A stretch of DNA of 64,000 bases, from NCBI GenBank assembly GCA_905221605.1, contig CAJNDS010002666.1, forward strand, positions 231,501 to 295,500. The letters are read 5' to 3'. The notes beneath the pieces were generated by a model that did no database searches, had not been told where the DNA came from, and worked only from the letters and a program-made list of their open reading frames with translations. This document shows positions 43,081-54,669 of the stretch, piece by piece; position 1 is the first letter of the stretch, and each line of letters opens with the position of its first letter. This DNA is from Symbiodinium natans. Its lineage: Eukaryota > Sar > Dinophyceae > Suessiales > Symbiodiniaceae. The translations under genes and the position numbers were made by a program.

Positions 43081-46000
43081 CTGGCACCGGCACGGAGAAG
43101 CTTGCGTTCGTGGGGGCGCCAACCCAGGGCTATTTACCAAAAATGTTATAGATATGAATATGACATTGAATCTTGATATTGAGGTAAGGCTGCCATCTTC
43201 AGTTTGGTGGATCTGTACCTGATTGTGGGCGAGGACTGTAAAAGTCAATGATTTTCATAGATCGGTTTTGTTGGTACCTGACGTTGGCAGGACGTGATGA
43301 GCTACTTCCGTCAGGAGATGCTCTCCGCATTCACCACATTTTCTTCTCCTGTCGTGGTCGTTTTCTGACATTCTTCGCTCCGCACAAGCAATTCATTCTT
43401 CGCTCCGCAAGGGCAGTTGCATGCCGTTGACCCGATCGGAGGAGCTTTCTCCTAGCCAGCTCAAGTTAGTGACGCTGCCGCCCGGTCGAAGACCAGAAAA
43501 CTTCAAGCTTCGATTCGAGATTCGTGTTTGAGACGCGAGGGCCGCTAGGAGGCGGTTTCTGGAAGGGTTGGGTTGTGTTTTTTTGCGGACAAACCCCCCC
43601 AGTCAGCTTGCACAAGGTATGCCGAGAGGCAGCAGTGCGACAGCAGAGGGGCCACGGTCGAAGCAGACGACTGACTCCGGCTGCTGTGTTAACGTACCTT
43701 CATGCGGAATTCAAGCACGCTGTCGGTGCTTGGACATTTAGTAGATCTCCGTGGGTATCCATGGCTCATGCAATACAGTGGCGACGGAAGCATCCCCACG
43801 CGAGATCAATGAGTGAAGCGACAAGCTTCTCAGTCACAGTTTGAGCTGTTCAACGTCTCAACGGCTCACCTTGCATAATTAAATTCGGAGCTGCATCGGG
43901 CATGTCCATCCGAGTCCATCCTTCAGTGGTTGCATGTGGTTCCACGCGGCGGGTGTGCGCTTCGCGCATGCCACTGCGCAGGTTAAGGCATGCTTGGACT
44001 AGGCTTGGACTGGACTTGGGCCTTTTTCTTCGGCGCAGGACTTCTCAGCAAAGTTTGTTCATTGGGCCGGCTGGAGCCTCTTCTGCAGTTTGCCACTGCG
44101 ACCAGCAAGAATAGCGTGACAGGGGCAACTTGACCCGCGGGAACATCTCACTCTGACCGCTTCAAGCTTTTCCGCGTGTTGCATGAGCAGCCCCGAACTT
44201 GTGAACCTAAACCACGCTTTCCCAGAGATCCCGTGACAGCGCTAGAGTTGCAGTACTTTTGGGTACTTCTGCTGCCGCATGACCCAACCCGAGAGTTGCT
44301 GCCAAGCACCTGCTTAAAGCCCTTCCAGAGGACCGGGGAGTTCGCTCTGAAGCAATTCACAGCTCATCGCTCCGATGGCTCAAACGGCTCCTGACAGCCT
44401 TGTATTTCATATGTACATATATATGTATATGATATTTAATGTACCTTGTGATATCTGCTATGTAGTGTTCAACATTTACCATTTCAAAATACATGAATAG
44501 CAATGTAATATACACGTATACGTAATGTAACCCTGACTGCATCTGGTTGGTCCTTCTGTTGAAGCTGACAGAGGCAGCGGTTTGATGGAATCATCGCGCC
44601 CACCGCGCCCGCATTTCCTGGCATCATGTCAGGCGGCCGGAGGCTTAGATGGTCAACTTGCTTGGTCCGGGCTTTTCAGGCTCGGGAATCTTTTTGCTCC
44701 TGCTTGCTGAGCTTTTACTCGGCGGCCGAGGGGATGGCGATGCCAAGCGACGGCGGCTGTCTCAAAGGATGGGGGCTCTTTGTTGCCTTCAAACGTGTTA
44801 TGAGCAGTTTGATTCATAAGGTGGAACAAACAGGTGAGGCAAACGAATGGCTCAAACAACAAGACGAAGACTCATGATACCGGAACTGACAGATGAGACA
44901 TATTCTCTTGTGCTGTAATGTACCTTGCAGCTGACATCATTGATGTTTCGTTTGGCTTTCCCAGGAAGTTCCTATATTTGCTGATGCGCCTTGCGGGTCG
45001 CTGCATCTTTGTGTCTTTTCTGTTTCGTGTCGCCCATTGAACGCTGCTTCTCTTTCAAGATCTTGGAGGCTGCCGCGCCACAGCGGTGCACCGCGCGCCA
45101 CGGTGGCGGCGGCGTTGCGCGAAGCGGGCGCGACCTGGCACGAGGCGAAGTCAGCTCCGCATGGTTCACTCAGTTCATTTGTCCCATGGCAAGTTCTCCA
45201 AACCGTGGCGCTTTTTTCGGTTCCTGTAGAATGGCCCCTTCTATGAATAGAGTCCAGTATCCCAGAGGCGTTTAAGGGTTATTAGGGATCCTAGAACGGA
45301 TGGTTGGTCCTACATGGCCTTGTGAAGGCCCTGTGCTTCGCGGAGCCTCCGGAGATCCCTGCACCTCGGCCCAGAGGGACCAAAGAGTTTACAGGATTTA
45401 GGGCTGTAGGGCTTTAGGGTTTTAGGGGTTTGCGGGTTTTCGGGATTCTGGATGCTCGCCGCACAACGCAGCAAGAGGAAGTTCGAAGAAAACGCCATGC
45501 ATTATGGGTGATACTGCATGTCGATTTAGCAAGCCGGTGTCGTGATTCAGTAAATGCCGATTTACATTCACTGGTCACCCACTCTGAAGGTCGGAACGGC
45601 CGGAAATCACTAGTTACAACACGCGCGGATTCCAATGCGTTAGTCTGAGTTCGTCTACATAGCAAGAATCATCAAACAAGTGTGCAGTCAGCGACCAACA
45701 CTTTCAGATAGAATCATGGCAGTAGCGTTGTCGCTGATGCAACAAGAGCAACGCAGCGTAATTTTCTATAGCTAACTGATGAGACATTGCATGGCACCAA
45801 TTCTAGGAGTCGTCCTTCAACTGAATTATTCGTAAAGCTGGTGGTCGCCGAAATACAACAAGCCGACTTCGCACATCAGTAGTGACGGAAAACATGAAAG
45901 CAAAAGCAAGACAAGTTACGAAAGGCATAAAGTAAAGGTATGATAAAATAAATAGGCAGACGAGCAGCGGGTTCTTTCGCAAATAGCATGAGGAGCTACG

Positions 46001-47999
46001 TGAAAGTTATGGCGACTAGCAACGAGAAACGCAGGTTGAATAGTGTTCTTTGGGGCCATGCAGCTGTGAATGAATGATGTTTTCATTAGACTGACAGACC
46101 ACACCACCGCGGGTTTGGAGACACTCATGCAACAAAAGCTCAGCAGTTGAATCCAGAGCTGTCCGAAGAAGAGTTTGCCAACGTAGACCCCAAGCAGTTA
46201 TGGCCACGTAGCCTAATGAACACCAAGTTTCAACGTTGGGGGCCTACATGTACTCCATGTCTAGTCGGGATCACGTTTTCAAATGCGCGCTCAATGTCCC
46301 ATGTGCGCAGCGTGCAGGTGGGGCCGTAGCACGATTACAAGCAAACATGCGCGCAAACCGTGCGCTCTTGCACGGTCACGCTCGCGAGAACGGCCTGCCT
46401 CATCGTCTCATCATTCCAGAACCTCTTGGGTAGGCACTGTGTAACTTGACCAGCACAAAAGAAGATGATGCGAATGAAGATCTTTTGAGGGCACGATGAA
46501 CACGACACGGTCTCAGTAGCTGTGTTTGAGCAGAGTCCGTGTTTGATTAGTTTGTGGCTGTTCCAGATATATTAGTGTGGTCTAGGGCTCCGGGGTTCGC
46601 CGCAAACCGACTGAGGTGCCTGGGGTGAAGCTGGCGCAAGCCGTCGCGTGACTTATATTTTTGCTCCAGGTGTTCTGCAATGCGTCCTTGAATGGCCTGA
46701 TGAAGGTTTGCTTGACAATGCCAGCAACGCTTCTGTCAGGCAAACATAGAACAAAATGTGAAATGGCTCTTTCACTTCAGACAGTCCAAGCTGCCGGCAC
46801 ATGTGAAAAGCACATGTAAAACTTCAAGCCTCTAAAGTCAAGTCTCATGATCCTCAGCAGTTTCCGAGTGTGGCCAAGCTTCTTGTGACATCACGTTGTC
46901 TCCGCAGCTGAGTGCGATTCATGTCGCCAGAGGTTCCTGCTGGCACTCTACTTTGCCAAGTGCCATCCCACCTACATTTCTCCAGGCATTCCTCTTGCTC
47001 AGGGTTTGGGGTTCAGGCCCTCTCACTTCCAGCTGTCGCGCAGGACGCAATGTGAGGCCACCATGCCTGCGATTTACGCTGCCTGTGAGGTGCGAGGAAG
47101 GGACGTGAAGGGATGATGATCATCTTAGCCACTAGACTCGCGAGACGTGACTCGATGTCTGGATTGGGAGGCCCTTCCAAGTGCCGACCCAGAAAAGACC
47201 CTCTGCCGCACTCCAGCCGCGTAAGCCCCGCATCAGTCATCCTCTTCTCAAACCCTCAAACCCCTGAACCCCTAAAACCTTTAGAGCCTTTTGAGCTGAA
47301 GGCGAGGCGAGGCGGCCGATGCGCTTTGCCCCTTGGCGGCCCTAGCTCGAGCGGGTGGCTTTTGGTGAGCCACGCGAAGTGTCTCCGAGTCTCTTAGGCA
47401 TGGCCTGGCTGTTGTCTTCGCAGCGCGCAGGCTCCCGAGCTTTGTGGCTGGGGGCACCAGAAGAAAAGCGAGGAAGACACAGCAAGGCACAGCACAAACG
47501 GGTGCCAAGGGGGAACCAGTGCAGTAGGGGGAGAGGGACAGGGTTACTGGGGTGCTTGCTGGAGGCGGAGCTGAGTCCAGTCAACCCAGGGCTGGCGGCG
47601 GCCAGGCCAACTTGCGAACCGACTCTCTGTTCATCGAACTTTTGATGTTGAGAGGTTTCGAGAGCTTAACTAAAGGTTCATGAGGAGACGCATGCACAGA
47701 GCAATTTCCAGTCCGGACCGGTGTTCCAGCCTGCTCCTTGTGCAGGCCGAAGGCATGGCACAGTGGCCGGCTCTCTGGCGGGCACTGGCAGCGGTGCTGC
47801 TAGGTCTTGGCCAGGAGGGAAGGGAAGTGTGTTGGTTCGGAGCGGAGGGCATGGGAGAGCCGCAAGACCGCACGATACCGCACGTATGCGCTCGGGGTTG
47901 CAAGTCGCAGGAGTTCGAGGAGCAGCACCCCTACGCTTGGGCCTGGCAAGGTCGGCAAGGTCGCTCGTGGGAGCGCACATCCTCTGCCGAGCCAGAGCC
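43081..47999. other. No supported gene; AT-rich patches
   Basis: One weak coding-like stretch lies near 45070-45165 (RATVAAALREAGATWHEA). AT-rich, TATATG-type sequence occurs at 44405-44525, and a (TA)n/TATG tract at 42868-42915 lies just before this interval. I see no family signature or phase-linked exons. Confidence 0.4.
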
Positions 48000-48015
48000 T
48001 TGTCAGGGCATGTCA

Positions 48016-48094
48016 AGTGGCATTTGTCGCCTGAGCAGAGAGGGCCTTTCTCAGAGCAAGAAGCCGAGGAGCTGATCGCTGCTCAGGCGCAGTA
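48016..48094 (+). CDS. Lone Myb-like (R2/R3 junction) exon candidate
   Basis: The open stretch reads WHLSPEQRGPFSEQEAEELI followed by AAQAQY, then a GTGAGG donor at 48095. In Myb DNA-binding proteins the end of one repeat (W-x-x-HL-x-P) is followed by a Pro-Phe-Ser-x-x-E-E start of the next repeat and a helix ending just before Gly-Asn-x-W. The exon fits that join. The flanking exons (recognition helix, GN-x-W) were not found within about 1 kb on either side, so it may be a pseudo-exon or a chance match. Confidence 0.33.
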
Positions 48095-50480
48095 CGTGAG
48101 GACCCGTCACATGCACGCTCCGGTTGCTTCATCACTCCTCGGTTGCCGTGCCATGAGACAGCCCTGGTGCAGGACCGTTTATGGCTGCATTTGCGATACG
48201 CTGAGCTCCGAGCATGTTCCGGATGAAGGCAGGCCTGGGGTGGACAGCGAACAAGGGGTATCAATGGTATCAAGCAGGGTTTCTTGCGAATGCTTGGCCC
48301 TTTCCTCTCGGTCGTGCGCACAAGGACGTGGGTGGATGGTGCATCGCACCGCGACTAGCGTGCCAGTGTCTTGAGCCCATCTCGCTCGAAGCCCCAACGA
48401 CTCATCGGAAGATATATCATCCCCCGTACGTCACATATCTTAACCTCAGGCGCTATTTTTTGGGTTGAATATGGGTGGGGTTTCTGGCGCTCCGCAGGCA
48501 TCTTCTTGCTGTCTTGGCTTTGCCTGCTGACGCGGCGGTTTCGGGCGCCGCATGGCTCCGCGCTGGTCCCAGGCAGAGAGATCAGAAGGGCAGAAGGAGT
48601 TGCAGGGAGCAGACTTCTGATGATAGCAGGCGCTGCCAATCTGTTGCTTCAACGTGTTCGTTCCTGTCACTCCTAGTATGACTTTTGATCATCTGCCAGG
48701 ATGCATAGCTCGCCTTATAGCCTGTCCACCAGTCAAAATGGGTTCGCCAGGACGTAGAACACCCGTGCAGGATGCTCCGACCTAATGAATCCGCGCAACA
48801 ATCTAGAGTCTAAGTTCAACCATCAGGCCACAGTGTAGTTGACCAAAATGCGTCCGATGCGTCTTATGTTGGCCGAGAGGACGACGCAGGGAGCTGTAAA
48901 TGATCAGCAACCAGAATGCCACCACACACATCAATCGAATGTCTCGTGGACTTAATCGTATAGTGTATCGAGACAGCTGCCTCCGAGACCCAGCTTCAGA
49001 TGGGAAAAGGCGTTCGCCGATGTCATGACACACAGTGACTCCTTGTAGTGCATTTTACTGACCTCAACGAACATCCTGCGTCCGAAATTTCTTGAGCATG
49101 ACGTTCCAAAGTCAAGAGCAAGGGAAGGAACGCCCGAGCCTTTGCTTCAACGGCCGCACCGGAAGTCTTCTGGGTGACCTCATAGGTGACCATTACCTCA
49201 AAGGGCCGACCCAAAAGGAGCGCCGCCTAAGCCCCTTGGCAAGGCATCGACTTCCTGAACCACTCGGCAGCCCCTAATGCATCCAGTGATTGGGACGAGG
49301 ACTCCGGTGGAATCAACCGAAACATCAAGAATCCTTCAAAATCCAAGCTCACATCTGAAGCCCTGTCACATCTCCGACTTCAGTATTAGGTTCGGGATCG
49401 CTTTAGCAATTTTAGCAGTATTTTGAGAGGCCTTGGGCGGCCTTTACACATCCGCGTGCCGCGAGGAGTCGGGCTCCGTGGAAGTGCGAGCTTTGACCGA
49501 CTTGAAAGCGGGTGTCGGCCTAAGCTTCATAGCCCTTCACTACAAAATGACCGCGACCCATCGATGCCCAGGCGACGAGTTCCAATAGTTTTGTGTCTTC
49601 ATGCTTGCATGCACGTGCCGTGTGTGGAATATGGCAGCCATGACTAGCTGCAATTTTCCGGAGGGACACGCTGAGAGTCGTGATTCTATGTTTCGAGGGC
49701 AGGTAGGCCGTATCTCCTATGAAATTGCAAGGCTGTGTGTTGTATGCAATAGCCATAGCGGCATGCCTAACCTGACCTACTAAGCTGCATCCCGGCATCC
49801 AAAGCATCTCCTGGAAGCACTGCGGCTCTTGTGCTGCTTAAAACAAGTGTCTGACTACGGCCACGGCAAGTCCCAGCACTGTTCCGTTGGTGTGGCAGCA
49901 GCACGTCAAGCAAGCCGAATTTGAAATCTGCACAAGCCAAAAACGTGTACCGGCATCCTGCAACTGGTGAAGCTGTGACACTGAGGTCAGCAGCTCACAA
50001 TCTCCTATGGCAGCCTCTCGAACCCGCTGCTCTGGCGCACCTACGGCTTCACCCTGCCCTGCAGGCCCCAAGAGAAATCGCGGCATGGACAGTTCCTAGA
50101 TCAGGGTTTCGACGGTTTAGGCCCGTTTAGGCGTTAGAAACCGACGAAGGGACAGCTGTAGGATGATCCTGGAGGGCCTGGACCCCAAACCCCTGCAGGA
50201 CTGAGCCCAGCTTCACATGCACATTCTCGCATGAGGAGCTGCGTGTGGCGCCTTGCCGTGGCAACTAGCAAACATGCGAGATGAATTTACCCCACGTTCG
50301 TGGAGCACGCTTAACTCAAATCTTAAACCTTGACGTCCTTCGACCCTAAGCCCCAGACCCAAATGGGCTTGTTCCAGATTAGGGTCCCTTTTGCGGGAAC
50401 TGTCTTGATGCACGGAAAACACAACTCTGAAGCTTATCTATTCATGATTGTTTTTACCTCTTATTTAAGAAGACCGACCC
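48095..50480. other. No supported gene
   Basis: A hydrophobic stretch near 48480-48580 (FWRSAGIFLLSWLCLL) is open but unsupported. Otherwise only short non-coding-looking frames. Confidence 0.4.
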
Positions 50481-52493
50481 TCAAGTTGCGCTGAGGCTGC
50501 AGAAGCCGCCGAGGAGGTGGAGGCAGTTCATCAGATGGTTCAGGGTTTTGGGATGTTTGACGGCATTTTCAGGATTTGAGGATTCCAGGGGCCAGGGGCT
50601 GACATTGAAGCTCAGCAAACTGCCCTCGCCGGCAGTCCAAAACTTGGTCGATCTGCCCTCAGGATCTCCCGAACTTGCATTTGGACACGTCCCGTGTGAC
50701 GGACGAGCTCGCTGCAGTGCTGCAGGCGGAGTCCAGCAGAGTCTTGCTTTCGATGCTAGCTGCGCAACGAAGGCACTGTACACTGTCACGGCCATGCGCC
50801 AGAAATCCTTCATGCCGGTATCAGCCCACCACAGACCGCCGACCGTGCTCCTCTTGCTCCTCTTGCTCTCTCAGATGTGCGTAGAACGCAGACTCGATGT
50901 GCACTTCTCCGGTGCGAGGCTTCAGAGAGTGCCGGGAAATGGCTGCAGAAGCTGCTCGCCAGGCGGGCACTGCATTCCAGGTAAGACATAGACTTGCAGG
51001 TGCGGTGCGGTGTTTCAGTGCTCCAGGTGAGCTTCTCTGGAAGAAGGTTTCCAGATTTGGTTGACACTCCTGAAATCTTCGAGTGTCCTCGAGCCATGAA
51101 CGAGTGACTCCTTGACATTCCTTGACCAGAAATAGAAAGTCAAGAGTCCAGCAGAACCAGCGTGGTGTGGCAGCAAGCATTTGAATCATGCCTGCTAGGC
51201 CTCCAAATCGTGGAGGTTGCTGAGCTCCCTACAGATTACACAGCAGCCCTGAATCCCTAACCCTGAGAGCCTAAGACCCGAAGATGCAAAGCACAACCCA
51301 GCGCTTCTGGGCTTGGCCTTGCAGGCGGCTTGAGCAAGCGCCAGAGCTCCTCCAGCGATTTGGCTTGGCAAGATGAGAAGGGGTTCAGGCTTTGGGGGTT
51401 TGATGGATTGTGTAAATTCAATGATCCGAAGCAGGACTTGCGAGAAGTTTGTTGAGAGATGTTGAGAGCTGCGTCTACTCTTCACGCAGCCGAGATATTA
51501 GTTCTTCTGGGCCATGCCACAGAACAAGCAGCCGATGTAACTTTTGATATAGCCCATGTGGCCAGGAAAATGGGGGTTGCGGTGGGTGATAGGGTGACGG
51601 CGTGTGCCCACTCAGGACGAAGACGCTCCCGATGGACACGGAGGATGACCTGATACGAATCCAGCTCAGCGAGCCTTCTGGACTCGCAAATGTCAGTAGA
51701 AACAGCATGAAGTAGCGATGCACAAGGCGGTGCTCGCTTGAGCGGCACGGACGATGACTTCGAGTGGATAGGAATCTGGCATGGCATTTGGGGTTTGCTT
51801 CGGATTTCATGGCCTTCTGCCTGAAATCTTGTGGACGGCCTTGCGAACTCTAAGGCACTTGTGCCTGTTGGCGCACCTGGACGCCCTGAATGAGCTAAGC
51901 AGTCAACTCCTCAGTAGCTTGTCACCTCAGTAGTAGTTCTTCTTCCAAACCCTGGAGGACCGTTGCCCTGGGCAATGTGCATTCGCGGTCGTATGCAGCC
52001 GGTCACATCTTCCATGCATGAAGGCCAAACCTCCAACACCCTTCCGAACCCTGAAGCCAAGAAGCCCTAACACACACCCTCAAGCACAAGTACTTCTTCT
52101 CCAAGCGCTAGGCCCGAACTGCGGAAGCCATCGAAGCTGTTGGAAGCTTGACACGCTGAGCTCAAGGCCGCAGCCCCGAGGCGCGGCTCCCTTCAGGCCT
52201 GCGGGATGGCTGCGAGGACATCCTCTTGCAGCAGAAGGTGCCCACAGCCACCTTTGGGGCCTAAGCGCAAGTGCGAACGCCCTGTCTTCCGTTCCCCCTT
52301 CAAGCCGCGAACCCCTGAGACACACCAAAACGCCCTCAACCGCCTGAACCCTCAATGAGGGTGAACGCCCTGCCTCTCTCAACCCTAAACCCAGACTCCC
52401 AAAGCCATCCAAAGCCATGAACCTTGCAGCTGGCCCTTGGGAGCTTTCCAGGACCTGAAGCGTGAGCTGGCGCTCATCCAGCAGGCCATTTGA
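50480..52493 (+). CDS. Last exons of an unidentified gene
   Basis: Candidate exons: about 50480-50545 (AEAAEEVEAVHQMVQ); 50663 to about 50770 (DLPNLHLDTSRVTDELAAVL, then LLSMLAAQR); 50919-50980 (GFRECREMAAEAARQAGTAF, GTAAGA donor); about 52178-52237 (LPSGLRDGCEDILLQQK, GTGCCC donor); and the terminal exon 52452-52493 (DLKRELALIQQAI and TGA). The terminal exon is the most convincing: CCAG|GAC acceptor, amphipathic helix, stop. All are helical and charged. They may be the C-terminus of the HEAT/TOG-like gene further upstream, but that link is not shown. Confidence 0.35.
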
Positions 52494-52929
52494 TCCCCTA
52501 TGCTTCCTTTGTATTACAATTTAGCATACCTATTTCCACAAGCTATCTTTATCATCATATTCCTAGTCATGTGATTGATGTTGGCAAACCTCTTTCTCTT
52601 GATCTGATTCATATTTCCAAGCTGGTCAGCGCTCGCAGCCTGGATTTTCTGGTGAAGGGGTTTGGGCCTCCATGATCGCATATTCGTTTTATTTCCTTTG
52701 TATGTTGTGTAGGGTACCAAACATCACCCCCCCACCCCTCCCACCTATCGGCACAGCCCTCGGCCCTAAGCCGTCTCCACACCTTGGGAACCCACAGGCC
52801 GGCCTCCTCGCTTTGAGTTGATCGCAGGAGGCGCGAGGATTTTAATGTTAACTTGGTGCGAAGGCACCCCTCGGATTGCAGTCATGCTGTTAGGTGGTAA
52901 CTTGGAGTTCACTTGTTCCGGATCTTTGC

Positions 52930-52962
<33 letters not shown>

Positions 52963-54669
52963 GGACATACGGTGCCGTTTTGCCATCTGAACTTACAAAA
53001 ACTGGAGGAGCGCGGGTGCTGCACTGCTCAATAGCTGGCAAGGTGCCCTGACTGCTTTGTCAGTTTGGTCGCAGTGCCAGAGCATCTGGCTGCACGTGTT
53101 TTGACTGGCGATGGATCGTCTTCCTTCTGTCTCCTGTGTTTCGCGTGGCCTGACAGAGGTTGAGACCTGGCTTTTGCTGCATTGTTACATATTGCTATTG
53201 AGCACTGCTCAATAGCTGGCAAAGCACAGACTCGGCTTTGACAGTTTGGTCGCAGTGCGAGAGTAATAACAACGGCCGACGTTCTCTCGTGGAGCCGGAG
53301 CTTTCACCGGCACCCGCTGAAGTGGAGGCCAGCAGGACGTCTCCGTTCAGTGTGCTGCCCCAGGCCCCTTGACTGAATTGGGACGCATTGGGCTCTGTTC
53401 CAGCATCGCTTGCAGGCACAGACATCGCCGAGTGTGTGAGGGTGTGCAAGGCCGGGCCCGAGAGAGTTTTGTGAGTCCTTTCAGCCCTTCTGAATTTGGT
53501 ACTGCTTGTCATGAATTGAGTGTATTCGTACTTGTCTAGCATCGTTTATAGCAATGCCATGGAATGCTCCAAGCCAAGCTGGACATGCCAGGAACTGGAG
53601 TCAAGCGTAGCTCTTTGCAAACGGGCGGTTGGCGCACCACTTCGAACGTCAATGGCTGGAGCTCAGACATAGACATGAGGATCATGAGGCTACCTTCTTT
53701 CAGAAGCCCGCTGCATCTGAAGCCAATCTCCGACTCTCGTCACTGCGGACTACATGTCAAAGTGCATTCTGAGAAAACTTAAGGTCAAGGGGTTCTAGTG
53801 ACTCCAGTAACCTACACCGAACTGGCTTATAAGAGGGCCATTGAACTTCCTCTTCCTTTGTGTTCCAATTTGCGTCCTGCGTTGGGACAGGCGGCCCTCG
53901 GCGCTCCGAAGTGACGTCCGAATGTCTGAGCCAGAAGCGAAAGGCTTTGGGGATCGAGCAACCGATGCGCAAGGCAGACTGCGGCAGACCTGCTTACATT
54001 TACTTACTCAGGCCCCACAAGAGCACAAGAGATTTGTACTCCCGGTCCTGGAAGCCTCGTGCAGCTCACGTGTCCCATCACTCCTGCCTCAGCTTCAGCT
54101 CTGCCGAGCTATGCCGGGATGAAAAAAGAGTTCCTCGTTCTTGCTCTTGCGACTTGCCGGGGGTGTGCGTGCACTGCACAGCTCGAACTATGTTGGTATT
54201 GTTGTTATTGTGATTACGATCACTAGAATCTTCATTCTGATGTTTATGGCTGCTACATGATCATTGCTGAATCGTACCGCGATGGACCAACGCAGGCTCG
54301 TGCTGGCAGAGCGCCGACTCAGCACGACATCCAGGCTGGGTCCCTCCACTGCTTGGTTCTAAGCAGGGAATTAGGGGCTTAGGTGCCGTCTGGTGCATTG
54401 TACTAATCCCTTAAGCGGTTAAAGAGGGGAGAAGGTACCATAAGGTACCGAATTCCTGGCAACCCTATATGCATTTATGCGTGTAAACCTGGGCCCGAAG
54501 CTCCCTGACAGAACGTCGACACCTGCCCCGACCTCCTTGATCCCAAGCCCTAGCTGACAGTGCGAATCGCGACTTCGCGACAGCGAGCAAGATCCTAGAT
54601 CCTTCGACCACAGCAAGATCTCGGCTCCTCACTCCACCTCCCCCGTGGTCCCTCGCCTTTTTCTGTGCC
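52494..54669. other. Intergenic region before the centrin genes
   Basis: Contains a (GAT)n tract at 52931-52961 and a diverged 60-bp direct duplication (see the separate repeat entry). No exon was recognised. The 5' UTR and trans-splice acceptor of centrin copy 1 should lie shortly before 54670. Confidence 0.5.
53020..53264. repeat. Pair of direct repeats, GCACTGCTCAATAGCTGGCAA ... TTTGGTCGCAGTG
   Basis: A segment of about 60 bp at 53020-53082 recurs at 53203-53264. Both share CACTGCTCAATAGCTGGCAA, a 20-bp diverged centre and CAGTTTGGTCGCAGTGC. The copies are about 183 bp apart. The ends CACTGC/GCAGTG of each copy are inverted, so each copy could form a small hairpin. Confidence 0.8.
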
